From: Fimbriimonadaceae bacterium | Lineage (GTDB): Bacteria > Armatimonadota > Fimbriimonadia > Fimbriimonadales > Fimbriimonadaceae | Length of the DNA: 64,000 bases | Assembly (NCBI GenBank): GCA_026129685.1 | Contig: JAHCHO010000007.1 | Span: forward strand, 1-64,000 | Direction of reading: 5' to 3' | In this document: piece by piece, positions 34,919 to 44,860 of the stretch | How positions within the stretch are numbered: position 1 is the first letter of the stretch | Layout of the letters: each line of letters begins with the position of its first letter | Program-made: the position numbers and the translations under genes | Notes under the pieces: model-generated | The model's database searches: none | What the model was told of the DNA's origin: nothing | What the model saw: the letters and a program-made list of their open reading frames with translations, nothing else

Positions 34919-36238
34919 CTAACGCTTCTTCTTCTGTTTGTGCGTCAGTGCGGCCGCTTTTCGCACGTTCGCGTCGGCGGTTCCATTGGATCCGGTTTTG
35001 CCGCCGCCCCCCGAGATCGGGGTCACCGGAATCACCCCGCCGACCGCCGACGCCTTCTTCGTAAGGGGCGGCATCGGCAGTCGGTACGCCCGCAACGACT
35101 GGGCGGACGCAAAGATGAGGGTGAAGATCCAGTAAAGAACGAACGCCGAGGGAAGCGGCCAGAAGAAGAGCGAAATCGAGAAGACGAGCGAGATGCCCAC
35201 GCCCATCATGCGTTGTTGCTTGAGGTTGCTAGGGTCGCTGACGGGCGTCAGGAACGTGTTCACGACCATCAGCACGGTGTAGACCCCGAGCAGAATCTTG
35301 TCCGTGTGGCCCAGGTTGGGGGCCATGAAGCCCGACGTCGCCTTTGACGACGCCTCGTTGATCCAGAGGAACGTGCCCTTCTGGAACTCGAAGCGGTACG
35401 TCTGCATCCAGTTGTAAACGAAAAGGAACAGCGGCATCTGGATGAGGGCCGGCCCGCAACCCGCCAGCGGATTGATGCCGTACTCCTGGTACAGCGCCAT
35501 GGTTCGCTTCTGGAACTCCTGCGCGTCGCTCCCGTACTTCTCCTTGATCTCGGCGACCAACGGCTGCAGTTGGCTCATCTGGCGCGACCACATGAGCTGA
35601 CGTTGGGACAACGGCCACACGACGCCGCGCACGAAGATCGCAAGGAGGAGGGCGGCGATCGTGTAGCTGACCGCCGGCTGCTTGCCCGTCAGCCCGACCA
35701 GGAAGTCCATGATCGCGTACTGGTAGGTCTTGCTGTTGCGGGTCTGGAGTTCGGTCGTGACCGTCGCGTAGAGGGTCTTTCCGGAGACCGTCGCCTCGGG
35801 GAACCTGGCGGCCGATTTCGAACTTGCCAAGGGAGGAAGCCGAAACTCCTTGTCCCAGACCGGTTTTCCCTCGAGGGCCAGGGCGTCGCCGACCAGCGTG
35901 TGGTAGGCGGCGTCCAAGCGACCCGTATCGTCCCGCTGAACGCCCGCGCGGTATTGGGTGACGGCGGTGAGGAGCTTGGCGTACACGATCTTCTCGCGCT
36001 TGGCCTCCTCGGGCATTTCTTGCGCGCCGACCTTCCGTTCGTACTGGGGCAACAGCCCGGCGATCGTGACGTCCTTGATCTCCGCGCCCGCCTTCTCCAT
36101 CGCCGCGAGCGTCTGTTCCGGGGGCTGGTCGGTCTTGGGTTGCTGGGAATTCGTCCATAGCTGGAACCCCATTAAGATCATCATGGTGATCAGCAAGGTC
36201 TGGACGATCTGTTGTCTTGGCGACGGAGCGGGTTTCAT
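34919..36238 (-). CDS. yidC: membrane protein insertase YidC
   Basis: A 439-residue YidC. The first membrane helix (about 10-27) precedes a short periplasmic domain (about 30-185) and the 60KD_IMP core with five helices from about residue 185. 'VRGVVWPLSQRQLMWSRQMS' includes the conserved hydrophilic-groove Arg, and 'CGPALIQMPLFLFVYN' is family-typical. It inserts membrane proteins with or without Sec. It is shorter than E. coli YidC because the periplasmic domain is reduced. It lies 13 bases from the yidD stop. Confidence 0.93.
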   Translation of the reverse strand: MKPAPSPRQQIVQTLLITMMILMGFQLWTNSQQPKTDQPPEQTLAAMEKAGAEIKDVTIAGLLPQYERKVGAQEMPEEAKREKIVYAKLLTAVTQYRAGVQRDDTGRLDAAYHTLVGDALALEGKPVWDKEFRLPPLASSKSAARFPEATVSGKTLYATVTTELQTRNSKTYQYAIMDFLVGLTGKQPAVSYTIAALLLAIFVRGVVWPLSQRQLMWSRQMSQLQPLVAEIKEKYGSDAQEFQKRTMALYQEYGINPLAGCGPALIQMPLFLFVYNWMQTYRFEFQKGTFLWINEASSKATSGFMAPNLGHTDKILLGVYTVLMVVNTFLTPVSDPSNLKQQRMMGVGISLVFSISLFFWPLPSAFVLYWIFTLIFASAQSLRAYRLPMPPLTKKASAVGGVIPVTPISGGGGKTGSNGTADANVRKAAALTHKQKKKR

Positions 36239-36251
36239 TGTTGAGAGCGAT

Positions 36252-36461
36252 CTAGGAAACCGGGTCGTGCCCGCCCGGTCGGAACGGGTGGCAACGGGCG
36301 ATGCGTTTCAGGCCGAGCCACGAGCCCTTGATCAGGCCGTAGCGTTCGATCGCCTCGAGCGCGTACTGAGAGCAGGACGGCGTGTAGCGGCAGGTCGGCG
36401 GCATCCATCGCGTGGATCGTTGGTACATCCTCACAAGCGCGATTCCAATTCGCCGTCCCAT
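36252..36461 (-). CDS. yidD: membrane protein insertion efficiency factor YidD
   Basis: A 69-residue protein with the near-invariant block '[20 protein letters not shown]' and '[16 protein letters not shown]'. YidD aids YidC-dependent insertion. The ATG at 36461 gives the usual length and overlaps the rnpA end by 31 bases; a longer TTG-initiated form (36515) lacks support. Confidence 0.9.
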   Translation of the reverse strand: MGRRIGIALVRMYQRSTRWMPPTCRYTPSCSQYALEAIERYGLIKGSWLGLKRIARCHPFRPGGHDPVS

Positions 36462-36760
36462 CGTTGCGCGACCAGACCCAACACGTTCCTCACGTCCTCG
36501 GCGAGTTCGTGCCAAGGCGCCTTGGCCGATTCTTTCTTGGCGAACAATACGATGTCCAGTTTCGCGGCGATGCGGTCGGGGCTCAGACGGGCCGCTTCGC
36601 GCACGCGCCGCTTGCTTCGGTTCCGGCAGGGCTTGCCGCCGATGGCCTTCGCGGTCGCGAATCCGAGTCTCCCTTCGCCGGGTACGGCATACGCTCGGAC
36701 GAACTTCCCGGCGGCGCGCTTGCCCTCGCCGAACACGACGTCAAAACGACGTTTCGACAG
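36431..36760 (-). CDS. rnpA: RNase P protein subunit, non-standard start
   Basis: A 109-residue Rnp[15 protein letters not shown] at the N-terminus and the RNR motif in '[14 protein letters not shown]', with the usual protein-end '[11 protein letters not shown]'. It binds the RNase P RNA and 5' leader of tRNA precursors. The frame has no ATG or GTG before the conserved start. The options are this CTG (36760), eight bases after the rpmH stop, or a TTG at 36940 that would give an N-terminal extension reading through the whole rpmH gene in another frame, as described for Thermus. Which one is used cannot be decided from sequence. Confidence 0.8.
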   Translation of the reverse strand: MSKRRFDVVFGEGKRAAGKFVRAYAVPGEGRLGFATAKAIGGKPCRNRSKRRVREAARLSPDRIAAKLDIVLFAKKESAKAPWHELAEDVRNVLGLVAQRWDGELESRL

Positions 36761-36768
36761 GCCGGTGA

Positions 36769-36903
36769 CTAAGCGGTGAGCCGTTCTCGTCCCTTCACGC
36801 GACGTCGCTTGATCACGTTGCGGCCATCGGTCGTGCTCATGCGGAGACGAAAGCCGTGCGTCTTTTTCCGCTTGCGGGTATTGGGTTGGAACGTTCGTTT
36901 CAT
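36769..36903 (-). CDS. rpmH: ribosomal protein bL34
   Basis: A 44-residue protein, [20 protein letters not shown] and then '[19 protein letters not shown]', a near-textbook bL34. It is a small basic 50S component and stands first in the cluster. The ribosome-binding site GGGAGGT lies 11 bases upstream of the ATG. It is nested inside a longer alternative reading of rnpA. Confidence 0.95.
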   Translation of the reverse strand: MKRTFQPNTRKRKKTHGFRLRMSTTDGRNVIKRRRVKGRERLTA

Positions 36904-36989
36904 GAAACTGGGCTACCTCCCGGGAGGCAAAGTGCGCCAAAGGATACCCGAATCGCCTGGATCGCCGGAAGCGGGCCCCGGGGCGCGAC

Positions 36990-38150
36990 TTACTTGGCCT
37001 CGACCGGCACCCCGTCCACCGCGCCGACGGCGAACACGTGGTCGTCCTTGTTTACGCCCACGACGGTGAACCGCTCCACCGCACCCACGTCGCGGTACGC
37101 CTGCCAGACCGGACTCGCGGTATCCCGCCAATAGACTCGGTACTTCGTCTCGGGGGTCGGGCGCCAGGTCAGGGTCGTGTCGTGTCCCTGACGCCGATCC
37201 ACCCGGACGTTCGTCGGCGCCGGTCCGGCGCTCGCGAGGGCGGCGACCGTCGCGTAGTTGGCGCGCGTGACGCGGGCGAGGTAGTCGTAGTCCACGAATT
37301 CGGGGAGGTCCCGGTCGTTGTGCTGGCGAGCGTACTCCTCGTACACCTCCGTGAAGCGGACGGCGGCGTAACCCGCCTCCGTGAAGGACGTATGGTCGCC
37401 GCCTCGCCCGAACCGATCACGGCGAAACACGAGCTTCACCCCGAAACCCGGCACGCTTCGTCGCACCTGCCACTCGACAAATCGGGCCAGTTCCCGGCTC
37501 CCGTGGGCGGCGCTTTCTTCGCTGAAGACGCGAATTTGCTTCGGATCCGAACGCTTCTGCAGGTTGCGACTCGATCCGACGATGTCGCTGTTCAGGACGG
37601 CGTCCAGTTGCCAACCCTCCGTCTTGGCGCGCCGGGCAAGGGCCTGCGAGCCGAGGAGCCCCTGCTCTTCGCCGCTGAAAGCCACCACCTTGAGGGTCTG
37701 GTTCCATCGCCGCTTCGCGGCGATCCGCGCGAGTTCGAGTCCCATGGCCACCCCGCTCCCGTCGTCGTTCGCGCCGGGCGCGCGGGCGGTTCGGGGGTCC
37801 GCGTCCGCCGCCATGTTGATCGTGTCGAGATGGCCGCCGACGAGGACGATCCGATCCGTCTTGCCCCTAATCGTCGCGATCAGCTGAACGGTTTCGACGT
37901 CCTCCGGCACCCGACGACCCTTCGGCACCGGATAGCGCATCAGCTCGACTTCGACCCCGTCGATCGTGCGGTACTCCCCCGCGAGCCAATCGGCGGCGGC
38001 GTGGATGCCCGCGCTTACCGTGTTCCGGGTCGGGAACAACGCCAGCTTTTCGACGGTGGCCCGTAGCCGCTTCGGATCCACCTCCCGCAGGGCGGACGCC
38101 AGGTCGTCAGCCGGGACGGCCATCGCGAGGACAAGGGCGCATGCGATCAT
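36990..38150 (-). CDS. M28-family metallopeptidase
   Basis: A 386-residue protein with a weak signal-like start (MIACALVLAMAVP). The M28 zinc-binding pattern is visible: 'VLVGGHLDTINM' (first His-Asp), 'PGANDDGSGVAM' (second Asp), 'AFSGEEQGLLGS' (catalytic Glu-Glu), 'NSDIVG' and 'GGDHTSFTEAGYAAVRF' (final His). M28 enzymes are exopeptidases with two zinc ions. The C-terminal about 80 residues form an extra beta-rich domain ('TLTWRPTPETKYRVYWRD', fibronectin III-like). It lies 36 bases downstream of the malic enzyme gene. Confidence 0.85.
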   Translation of the reverse strand: MIACALVLAMAVPADDLASALREVDPKRLRATVEKLALFPTRNTVSAGIHAAADWLAGEYRTIDGVEVELMRYPVPKGRRVPEDVETVQLIATIRGKTDRIVLVGGHLDTINMAADADPRTARAPGANDDGSGVAMGLELARIAAKRRWNQTLKVVAFSGEEQGLLGSQALARRAKTEGWQLDAVLNSDIVGSSRNLQKRSDPKQIRVFSEESAAHGSRELARFVEWQVRRSVPGFGVKLVFRRDRFGRGGDHTSFTEAGYAAVRFTEVYEEYARQHNDRDLPEFVDYDYLARVTRANYATVAALASAGPAPTNVRVDRRQGHDTTLTWRPTPETKYRVYWRDTASPVWQAYRDVGAVERFTVVGVNKDDHVFAVGAVDGVPVEAK

Positions 38151-38186
38151 GGGACCCTGCGTTCGACCGCCCGACCCCCTGTTCCT

Positions 38187-40454
38187 CTATCCGACGTTCG
38201 CCTTCGCCCGCGCGGCCCGGTAGCCGCTGAACACGGCCAGGTTCGCGATCTCGCGAGCCGACGCGTTGAAGGAGGCGAAGTTGATCGCCTGGTCCAGCCC
38301 TTCGAGGAGCGGCCCGACGACCTCGCGTCCCTGCCCAAGGTAACCGACGAGTTTCATCGCGATGTTCGCCGAGTCGAGATCGGGGCAGATCAGCACGTTC
38401 GCGTCGCCGCGCACCCGGCTGCCGGGATAGTTGTCCTGAGCAAAACCGGGGAGCACCGCCACGTCTCCGTGCATCTCGCCGTCCACGACCAGATCCGGTT
38501 GGTGCCGGTGCAGGAAGGCGACCGCGTCGCGAACCTTTTTCGCGCGCGGGTGCTCGTTCTCGCCGAAGTTCGAGAAGGAGAGCATGGCCACCTTGGGGGC
38601 AAGGCCCAAGTTTCCGGCGAGTTCGGCGCCCAGCAGGGCGATGTCCGCCAGTTCGCGCGAGTTGGGCTCGATGTTGAGGGTCGTGTCCCCGATGACGAAC
38701 ACCTGGCCCTCGATCAGGAGCACGTTGAAGCCGGCCGCGCGACGGACGCCCTGGCGGGTGCTCGTAAGGGGCAGGGCGGCCCGGATCGTGTCGCCATACG
38801 CGTCGTCCGCGCCGACGACCATGGCGTCCACGCGCCCCGTCCGCAACATCATGAGACCAAATCGAAGCGGCGACTCGATCAGGTGCCGCGCCTTCTTCGG
38901 GTTGACCCCCTTCCGGAACCCCACGTGGCGAAGTTCCGCCTCGAAGGTGTCGCGATCGGGCGAGGATAGCGGATCGATCGCCTCCACTTCGCTCATTTCG
39001 AAGCCATAGTGGGGCGAAGCGGCCTCGATTTTCGCTCGGTCCCCCAGCAGAACGGGGAATGCCGTTCCCTCCTGGATGAGAATGCGGCAAGCCTCGAGCA
39101 CCTTCGGGTTCTCCCCTTCCGCGAACAGCACGCGCATCGGGGTGCGCCGTGCGACCGACCGAATCCGCTGCATCAGAATCTCGCTTCGGCTGGCCATTCC
39201 GTCGAGGCGCGCCCCGTAAGCTTCCCAGTCCGTGATGGGCTCGCGGGCGACCCCGGTTTCGCAAGCGGCCCGGGCAACGGCGGTCGCCTCGTGGCGGAGC
39301 AGGCGTGGGTCGAACGGCTTGGGGATGATGTAGTCGGGGCCGAACTCGAACCGCTGACCTCCGTAGGCCATGCCAACCTCCTCGGGCACGGGTTCGCGGG
39401 CGAGGGCGGCGATCGCCTTCGCCGCCGCCACCTTCATCGGCTCGTTGATGCGGGTTGCCCGAACGTCCAGCGCGCCGCGGAAGATGAAGGGAAAACCGAG
39501 AACATTGTTGACCTGGTTCGGAAAGTCGCTCCGTCCGGTGGCGACGATCGCGTCGGGTCGCGCGGCTTTGGCCTCCTCGTAGGGAATCTCCGGGTCCGGG
39601 TTGGCAAGCGCAAAAACGATCGGCCGTTCCGCCATGGACCGGAGCATTTCGCCCGACACCAGCCCCTTGACCGAACAACCGAGGAACACGTCCGCGCCGC
39701 GCAGAGCGTCCGCAAGGGTCCGCAACGGCGTTTCGCGCGCGTACCGATCCTTGTACGCGTTGCTTCCGCCGCGTCCCACATAGACGACCCCCTTCGAGTC
39801 GCACAACAGAATATTCTGCGCCCGCACGCCCAACTGCTCGAAGAAGCGGGTGCAGGCAAGCGCGGAGGCGCCGGCTCCGCTCACGACGAGACGCACGTCG
39901 CCTATCTCCTTGCCCACAAGTTCGAGCGCGTTGAGGAGGGCCGCGCCCGTGATGATCGCCGTCCCGTGCTGGTCGTCGTGGAAGACGGGGATGTTCAGTC
40001 GTTCCTTGAGCGCCTCTTCGATCTCGAAGCACTCGGGGGCCTTGATGTCCTCGAGGTTGATTCCGCCGAAGGTGGGCTCGAGGAGTTCGCAGACGCGAAT
40101 CACCTCTTTCGGATCGTGGGTGTTCACCTCGATGTCGAACACGTCGATCTGGGCGAAACGCTTGAAGAGCACCGCCTTGCCCTCCATGACCGGTTTGCCC
40201 GCCAGCGCCCCGATATCGCCGAGGCCCAACACCGCCGTCCCGTTCGAGACGACGGCGACCAGGTTGCCTTTGTTCGTGTACCGGTAAGCGGTCCCGGCGT
40301 CCTTCTCAATCTCGAGGCAAGGGACCGCCACCCCCGGCGAGTAGGCCAGAGAAAGGTCACGAGCGGTGAGGCAGGGCTTGGTCGGCACCACCTCCAACTT
40401 GCCCGGTCTCCCCATCTCGTGGTACGCCAACGCATCGGTGTCGCGGTTCGGCAT
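38187..40454 (-). CDS. maeB: NADP-dependent malic enzyme with phosphate acetyltransferase-like domain
   Basis: A 755-residue fusion. Residues 1-430 are malic enzyme: [20 protein letters not shown], '[20 protein letters not shown]', the NADP loop [16 protein letters not shown], and '[20 protein letters not shown]'. The C-terminal third (about 440-755) resembles phosphate acetyltransferase ('[18 protein letters not shown]', '[11 protein letters not shown]') and is common in bacterial MaeB as a regulatory, often inactive, part. It oxidatively decarboxylates malate to pyruvate. It precedes the M28 gene on the same strand. Confidence 0.93.
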   Translation of the reverse strand: MPNRDTDALAYHEMGRPGKLEVVPTKPCLTARDLSLAYSPGVAVPCLEIEKDAGTAYRYTNKGNLVAVVSNGTAVLGLGDIGALAGKPVMEGKAVLFKRFAQIDVFDIEVNTHDPKEVIRVCELLEPTFGGINLEDIKAPECFEIEEALKERLNIPVFHDDQHGTAIITGAALLNALELVGKEIGDVRLVVSGAGASALACTRFFEQLGVRAQNILLCDSKGVVYVGRGGSNAYKDRYARETPLRTLADALRGADVFLGCSVKGLVSGEMLRSMAERPIVFALANPDPEIPYEEAKAARPDAIVATGRSDFPNQVNNVLGFPFIFRGALDVRATRINEPMKVAAAKAIAALAREPVPEEVGMAYGGQRFEFGPDYIIPKPFDPRLLRHEATAVARAACETGVAREPITDWEAYGARLDGMASRSEILMQRIRSVARRTPMRVLFAEGENPKVLEACRILIQEGTAFPVLLGDRAKIEAASPHYGFEMSEVEAIDPLSSPDRDTFEAELRHVGFRKGVNPKKARHLIESPLRFGLMMLRTGRVDAMVVGADDAYGDTIRAALPLTSTRQGVRRAAGFNVLLIEGQVFVIGDTTLNIEPNSRELADIALLGAELAGNLGLAPKVAMLSFSNFGENEHPRAKKVRDAVAFLHRHQPDLVVDGEMHGDVAVLPGFAQDNYPGSRVRGDANVLICPDLDSANIAMKLVGYLGQGREVVGPLLEGLDQAINFASFNASAREIANLAVFSGYRAARAKANVG

Positions 40455-40532
40455 GACGGCTCCGAGGACGCGAACGTCCTCGAACCCAGTTTACGGACCG
40501 GCGAGGCGACGGCACGGGACCCGGCGGGAGCC

Positions 40533-41771
40533 CTACTTGCGCTTCACGAAGAAGGGAATGTTCGCGGTCGCCGCGTTGCCCTTACCGTCGAAGAGGTAAA
40601 GGTAGATGCGGTAAGCCCCCTCGACGGCGGGCGCGCGAAGGCGCACCTTCTTGCCAATGCGCGCGGCGAACGCATCGTACACCGCCTTCGGCTCGATATC
40701 GTCGCCCGACATCTCGGCCCGTACCTCCCACTTGAGGGTCACCGGATCGTTGTCGGGGTCAAAGCAAACGGCGGTGACGTCGTGCTCGCTCCCCGGTTCG
40801 ATCGGACTCTGGTCGATCGCCGCATCGATGTAGAAGATGCGGGGACAGCGGTTGGCGGGCCACCGGCCGCTCCAGGCGAAGGTCATCGCGTCGATCGCGC
40901 CTAGCCTCTCTCCGGTTGGAAGGAACATCCCAAACCAGGTCGGCGTCCCCTCGTTGCGCTGACCCCAGAGGTAGACGAAGGAGCCCAAGCACCGTCCCCG
41001 GTCGTCGGCGATGGCGCGAAGGTAGTTCGAGAGGTAGATGTCCTCCTTCTGCTGGCCAAGCGGTTCGCGCGGGGCGCCCCAGGTGGTCTTGGCGACCTCC
41101 CAAGGTCCGAAGGGCCCAAACTCGGTGACGAAGTAGGGCTTGGTCCATCCCAGGTCCCGCAGTCGCGTCGGCAGGGTGGCGAGGCCGGCGTAGGTGTTCA
41201 CCCCGATAGCGTCGAGGCTGGGACAGTGATCCTTGAGGCGCGCGATCTTCCGTTCGTCCAGTTCGGCCAAAACGGCGATGACGGGACGCGACGGATCGGC
41301 GGCCTTGACCGCCTTGGCGAGGTCCTCGAGCCCCTTCCAAAGCCGCTCGTCGGCCTCGTGCCCGATTTCGACCTCGTTGCCCAACGTCCACATGAGGACG
41401 GAGGCCCGCGCCTTGAGCTTGTCCACCCACTCGACGACGCGCGCGCGCTGGGCCTTGACGGCGGCCTCGTCCCCCCAGTCAAAGCCGAAGCGGGCGGCGC
41501 CGACGGGAAGGCCGACCGTCGCCAAGAGGCCGACCGACTCCGCTTGGTCCAGCAACGGCTCGATCCCCTCGACCGAGGTGGTGCGGATCGTGTTCGCGCC
41601 GGCGGCGGCCAACTGGTCGAGATTGGTGCGACCGTTCGCTCCCTTGACGAAGAACGGCGCACCGTTGCGCTTGAGTTCGAAGCCGTCGCCCGACCGGTCG
41701 ATCGTCACCCGAACGGGCGACTGGGCGAGGGCGCAACCAACGATCAGCGCGGCAAGCATCGGCTTTGGCAT
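40533..41771 (-). CDS. secreted GH2-like TIM-barrel glycosidase
   Basis: A 412-residue protein with a short signal segment (MPKPMLAALIVGCALA). 'FFVKGANGRTNLDQLAAAGANTIR' is the GH2 TIM-barrel start. 'VLMWTLGNEVEIGHE' contains the acid/base Glu and PYFVTEFGPFG the nucleophile Glu. The C-terminus ('DPDNDPVTLKWEVRAEMSG') is a beta domain. It may hydrolyse a beta-linked sugar outside the cell. It faces away from the prolyl isomerase-like gene. The 41771 ATG was preferred over 41810 because the longer form has no signal-like start. Confidence 0.7.
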   Translation of the reverse strand: MPKPMLAALIVGCALAQSPVRVTIDRSGDGFELKRNGAPFFVKGANGRTNLDQLAAAGANTIRTTSVEGIEPLLDQAESVGLLATVGLPVGAARFGFDWGDEAAVKAQRARVVEWVDKLKARASVLMWTLGNEVEIGHEADERLWKGLEDLAKAVKAADPSRPVIAVLAELDERKIARLKDHCPSLDAIGVNTYAGLATLPTRLRDLGWTKPYFVTEFGPFGPWEVAKTTWGAPREPLGQQKEDIYLSNYLRAIADDRGRCLGSFVYLWGQRNEGTPTWFGMFLPTGERLGAIDAMTFAWSGRWPANRCPRIFYIDAAIDQSPIEPGSEHDVTAVCFDPDNDPVTLKWEVRAEMSGDDIEPKAVYDAFAARIGKKVRLRAPAVEGAYRIYLYLFDGKGNAATANIPFFVKRK

Positions 41772-41808
41772 TGTAGCGAATCCGTCCTCGCCGGCCCACA
41801 CTTGCGGC

Positions 41809-42660
41809 ATGCTCGTGCCGTTCCTCTCCTGCGTGATGGGCCTCGCCGGCCAAGCCCAACTTCCGAACCGTCACCTCGGGGCGCCTCCCGGGCCGAAGAC
41901 GGAGCTGGTACGGGTGAACGGAGTCGCCATCACCGGCGAGGACCTCGCCGCGTACCTATGGGAGTGGCGCGGGGCGGACGTGCTCCAGGAGGTCGTTGCC
42001 TACCGCATCGCGGCCGACGAGGCTGCGAAGCAAGGGGTGACGGTCTCCGACGCCGAGGTGGACAAGGCGGTCGATCGAAGGCTCCAAACGATGCGCGAAG
42101 CCCTGTCGCCGGGCAAGACGTTGGAGGACGCTCTGCAAGAACAAGGGTTCAGCCGCTCCCGCCTGTTCGTTCGCCAGAAGTCCGAGGCGCTCCTCGACCG
42201 GATATGCCTGAAGACCCTCGATCCCAAGACGTGGATCCGCGTGTCGGCGATGATCTTCCCGCCGCAGGGCCCGGGCGAGGCCGGTCTTGGCATCGCCGAG
42301 TCGATCGCCCACAAGGCGATCGAACGCCTGCGCCAAGGCGTTTCGTGGACCACCGTGTACACGGACGCCCGCGACCCCCGCCCCCGACTGGGACTGGAAG
42401 ATTGGTGGCCAACGGCGTTCTTCCCGGACGAGGCTCGCGGCTTGCTCCTTACCGCCGGGGTGGGCGCCGTCGTCGGTCCCGTTCGCACCGGTCGAGGCGT
42501 CGAGGTGTTTCGGGTCGAGGGTCTCGGCGAGACGGCGAAGGGGGACGAACGGACCCTGCTGGAACGCGCGCACCTGACCCGGAACCGAGACGCTCTCATC
42601 GAGCGCCTTCGGTCCGAGTACAAAGTCGAGCGGCTATGGCGCCCGAAAGTCCGGGGTTAG
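41809..42660 (+). CDS. SurA/peptidyl-prolyl isomerase-like periplasmic protein
   Basis: A 283-residue protein. 'VNGVAITGEDLAAYLWEWRG' is the first block of SurA/PpiC chaperones ('VNGeaIt..dl'). A helix-rich middle follows with 'VSDAEVDKAVDRRLQ'. The latter half ('AGVGAVVGPVRTGRGVEVFRVEGL') is a parvulin-like end ('G...GPv.t..GyhvirV'). It probably folds exported proteins, but proline isomerase activity is not shown. Start at 41809 leaves a weak signal segment (MLVPFLSCVMGLAGQA). It is divergent from the glycosidase, sharing the intergenic region. Confidence 0.65.
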   Translation: MLVPFLSCVMGLAGQAQLPNRHLGAPPGPKTELVRVNGVAITGEDLAAYLWEWRGADVLQEVVAYRIAADEAAKQGVTVSDAEVDKAVDRRLQTMREALSPGKTLEDALQEQGFSRSRLFVRQKSEALLDRICLKTLDPKTWIRVSAMIFPPQGPGEAGLGIAESIAHKAIERLRQGVSWTTVYTDARDPRPRLGLEDWWPTAFFPDEARGLLLTAGVGAVVGPVRTGRGVEVFRVEGLGETAKGDERTLLERAHLTRNRDALIERLRSEYKVERLWRPKVRG

Positions 42661-42706
42661 CAGGGGCCGACCATCTGCCGATACTATCTGCGGACGCGAA
42701 CCCCTC

Positions 42707-43930
42707 ATGGTTACCGGCAACAAGCCGATCTTCGTGGCACGACAGCCCATCTACGACGCCGACGGCAACGTGACGGCGTACGAGGTGCTGTTTCGCAGGG
42801 GGATGGAGGGCGGCGCCGGCGTCGTCACTCGCACCGAGTCGGCGATGTCCATCGTCAACGCGATCGTCGAGATCGGACTCAACGACCTGGTGGGAGACAA
42901 GAGGGCGTTCATCAACGTGACCGAGGAACTGCTGCTCGAGGACTGCCTCGACGTCCTGCCGCGCGACCGCGTGGTGATCGAGATTCTCGAGAACGTTCGC
43001 CCCTTGCCCGAGGTTGTGGACGCGGTGCGCTCGTTGGTTCGGCGGGGCTACACCGTCGCTCTCGACGACTTTGTCCACCACGAGAGCCTTCGCGTGTTCA
43101 CCGAGTTGGCGACGATCGTCAAGCTGGACGTGCAGGGTCAGGACTTCGACGCCCTGAAGAGGGCCACCGGGCACGTGCGTCGTCCGGGCGTGCAACTGCT
43201 CGCCGAGAAAGTCGAAGACCGGCCGATGTACTCCCGCTGCAAGCGCTTGGGATTCGACCTCTATCAAGGTTACTTCTTCATGAAGCCCCACGTGGTGGCG
43301 GGTTCCAGCATGCGCACCAACCGCGTTTCGTTGCTTCGGCTCCTGACCCGGCTCCAGGACCCGAACGCCCGAATCCAAGACCTGGACGAGATCATCCGGG
43401 CGGACGTCACCCTCAGCTATCGGCTGCTCAAGCTGACCCATTCGGTCGAGGCGGCGGCGCGCGCGCGGATCGAAACGGTGGCGCAGGCGATCCAGTTCTT
43501 GGGAATCCGCAAGGTGTCGAGCATCGCCATGCTTCTCGCTCTGGCGGGCGCGGACGACGTGCCGCAGGAGTTGATCATCGGCGCATTCACGCGGGCGCAC
43601 ATGAGCGAGAATCTCGCCCGGACCCGGGGATTCGACGAGCCCAGCAAGGTGTTCCTGGCCGGGCTGCTTTCCGTTCTGGACGCGATTCTGAACGTCCCGA
43701 TGGAAGAGGCCCTCGCGATGCTGCCGCTGGCAGACGATCTGCGCGAGGCGCTGGTCAACCCCGAAGCGGAGGGCGGCATCGCTCAGTTGCTGCGCGAGGT
43801 GAAGGCCTACGAGCATGGAGACTGGGACACCGTGGAACTCGGGCTCCAACGCGGACAGGACACGATTTCCGCCTATCTGAGCGCCATCAAGTGGAGCCAC
43901 GAGGTCGAAACCGCGCTCCAAGCGGCCTGA
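42707..43930 (+). CDS. EAL-HDOD signalling protein (YuxH-like)
   Basis: A 407-residue two-domain protein. The EAL-like part (1-190) has IFVARQPIYDADGNVTAYEV, 'RGYTVALDDF' and 'FDLYQGYFFMKP'; the catalytic EAL is replaced by EVL and the loop by 'DDFVHHES', so it is probably non-catalytic and may only bind cyclic di-GMP. The HDOD part (about 205-400) begins LRLLTRLQDPNARIQDLDEI, with 'SYRLLKLTHS'. These proteins usually act in two-component or motility control. Start at 42707 coincides with the first domain. Nothing around it gives a partner. Confidence 0.85.
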   Translation: MVTGNKPIFVARQPIYDADGNVTAYEVLFRRGMEGGAGVVTRTESAMSIVNAIVEIGLNDLVGDKRAFINVTEELLLEDCLDVLPRDRVVIEILENVRPLPEVVDAVRSLVRRGYTVALDDFVHHESLRVFTELATIVKLDVQGQDFDALKRATGHVRRPGVQLLAEKVEDRPMYSRCKRLGFDLYQGYFFMKPHVVAGSSMRTNRVSLLRLLTRLQDPNARIQDLDEIIRADVTLSYRLLKLTHSVEAAARARIETVAQAIQFLGIRKVSSIAMLLALAGADDVPQELIIGAFTRAHMSENLARTRGFDEPSKVFLAGLLSVLDAILNVPMEEALAMLPLADDLREALVNPEAEGGIAQLLREVKAYEHGDWDTVELGLQRGQDTISAYLSAIKWSHEVETALQAA

Positions 43931-43937
43931 CGCCGTC

Positions 43938-44351
43938 TCAGCGTAGGGTGATAAGGACCCCCGCGACCACGAGCGCCGCCCCCACGACGAGGTTGAGGCT
44001 CACCTTCTCGCGGAGCACCACGACGCCCAACACCATCGCGAGGACGAAGCTCAGTTTGTCGATCGGCGCGACCCGCGAGATCGGACCTAGCTGGAGGGCC
44101 TTGAAGTAGCAGAGCCAGGACGCCCCGGTCGCCATCGCGGAGAGGAACAGCAACCACCAGTGCCGGCCCGTCAACGCGCCGAGCTTCGTCTGATGGGTGG
44201 CGAAGGCGATGCCGACCGTCACGAGGAGCACGAACGTCACGCGAACGGCGAGGGCAAGATTAGAGGGCACGTCCTCGACGCCCTTCTTCGAGAGAACGGC
44301 GGTGAGGCCCGCGAAGAAGGCGGAAGCGAGAGCCCAGATCCGGTAGTCCAT
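43938..44351 (-). CDS. single-domain EamA-family transporter
   Basis: A 137-residue protein with four or five predicted membrane helices ('IWALASAFFAGLTAVLSKKG', 'RVTFVLLVTVGIAFATH', 'WWLLFLSAMATGASWLCYFKAL', 'KLSFVLAMVLGVVVLREKV'). It is a half-length EamA unit, which forms dimers to export metabolites; the substrate is unknown. Start at 44351 was chosen for the usual unit length. Confidence 0.8.
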   Translation of the reverse strand: MDYRIWALASAFFAGLTAVLSKKGVEDVPSNLALAVRVTFVLLVTVGIAFATHQTKLGALTGRHWWLLFLSAMATGASWLCYFKALQLGPISRVAPIDKLSFVLAMVLGVVVLREKVSLNLVVGAALVVAGVLITLR

Positions 44352-44395
44352 GGTCGCCTCCAGCATAGCGAAAGCGACCGAGAACGATCGGGCGT

Positions 44396-44860
44396 TCAGA
44401 AGGAACGACGCCCGAAGTTGTTGCGGTAGATGTCGTACACGTGAAGGGTCTCGTTCGGCAGCACGTCGAACGTCCACCGATCGGTGGTCACGTCGCCCGA
44501 TTTCTCCATCGCGATGGCGACGGTGCAGCGCACCGTGGCGGCGCTCAGGTTTCGCACGTAGGCGTAGTAGGGCCGCTGCGAGGCGTCCGAGTTGGTGGTG
44601 AACTCGATCTCGTTCGTATCGGCGGTCAGGTACGCGTTGCACCAGACCGGGTTGGAGCCGATCGCGTCGGTTCGGCACGTGGCCGAGGAACCTGCGGACC
44701 CCTGCTTGGGGGAGACGATCAGAACCAAGTCGTCGATGTCTCGCGATTCGACCGCGAGGAACACGTCGGAGTTGACGCCCAGAATCTGAGCGGCAGTGCC
44801 CCCACAACCGCCGAGAGCGATCACCACTGCGGCCGCGAAGGCGAGGATTGCCGGTCTCAT
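44396..44860 (-). CDS. small lipoprotein, paralogue of the next one upstream
   Basis: A 154-residue lipoprotein (lipobox in 'AVVIALGGCGG'). The body shares a pattern with the neighbour at 44987: 'GVNSDVF(L/F)', 'LVLIVSPKQG', 'CRTDAIGSNPVWCNA' with two cysteines, 'IEFTT', 'RPYYAYVRN', and 'YDIYRNNF'. It probably forms a disulphide-bonded beta domain. No function is known. The two copies are in tandem on the same strand and share roughly half their residues by eye. Confidence 0.7.
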   Translation of the reverse strand: MRPAILAFAAAVVIALGGCGGTAAQILGVNSDVFLAVESRDIDDLVLIVSPKQGSAGSSATCRTDAIGSNPVWCNAYLTADTNEIEFTTNSDASQRPYYAYVRNLSAATVRCTVAIAMEKSGDVTTDRWTFDVLPNETLHVYDIYRNNFGRRSF

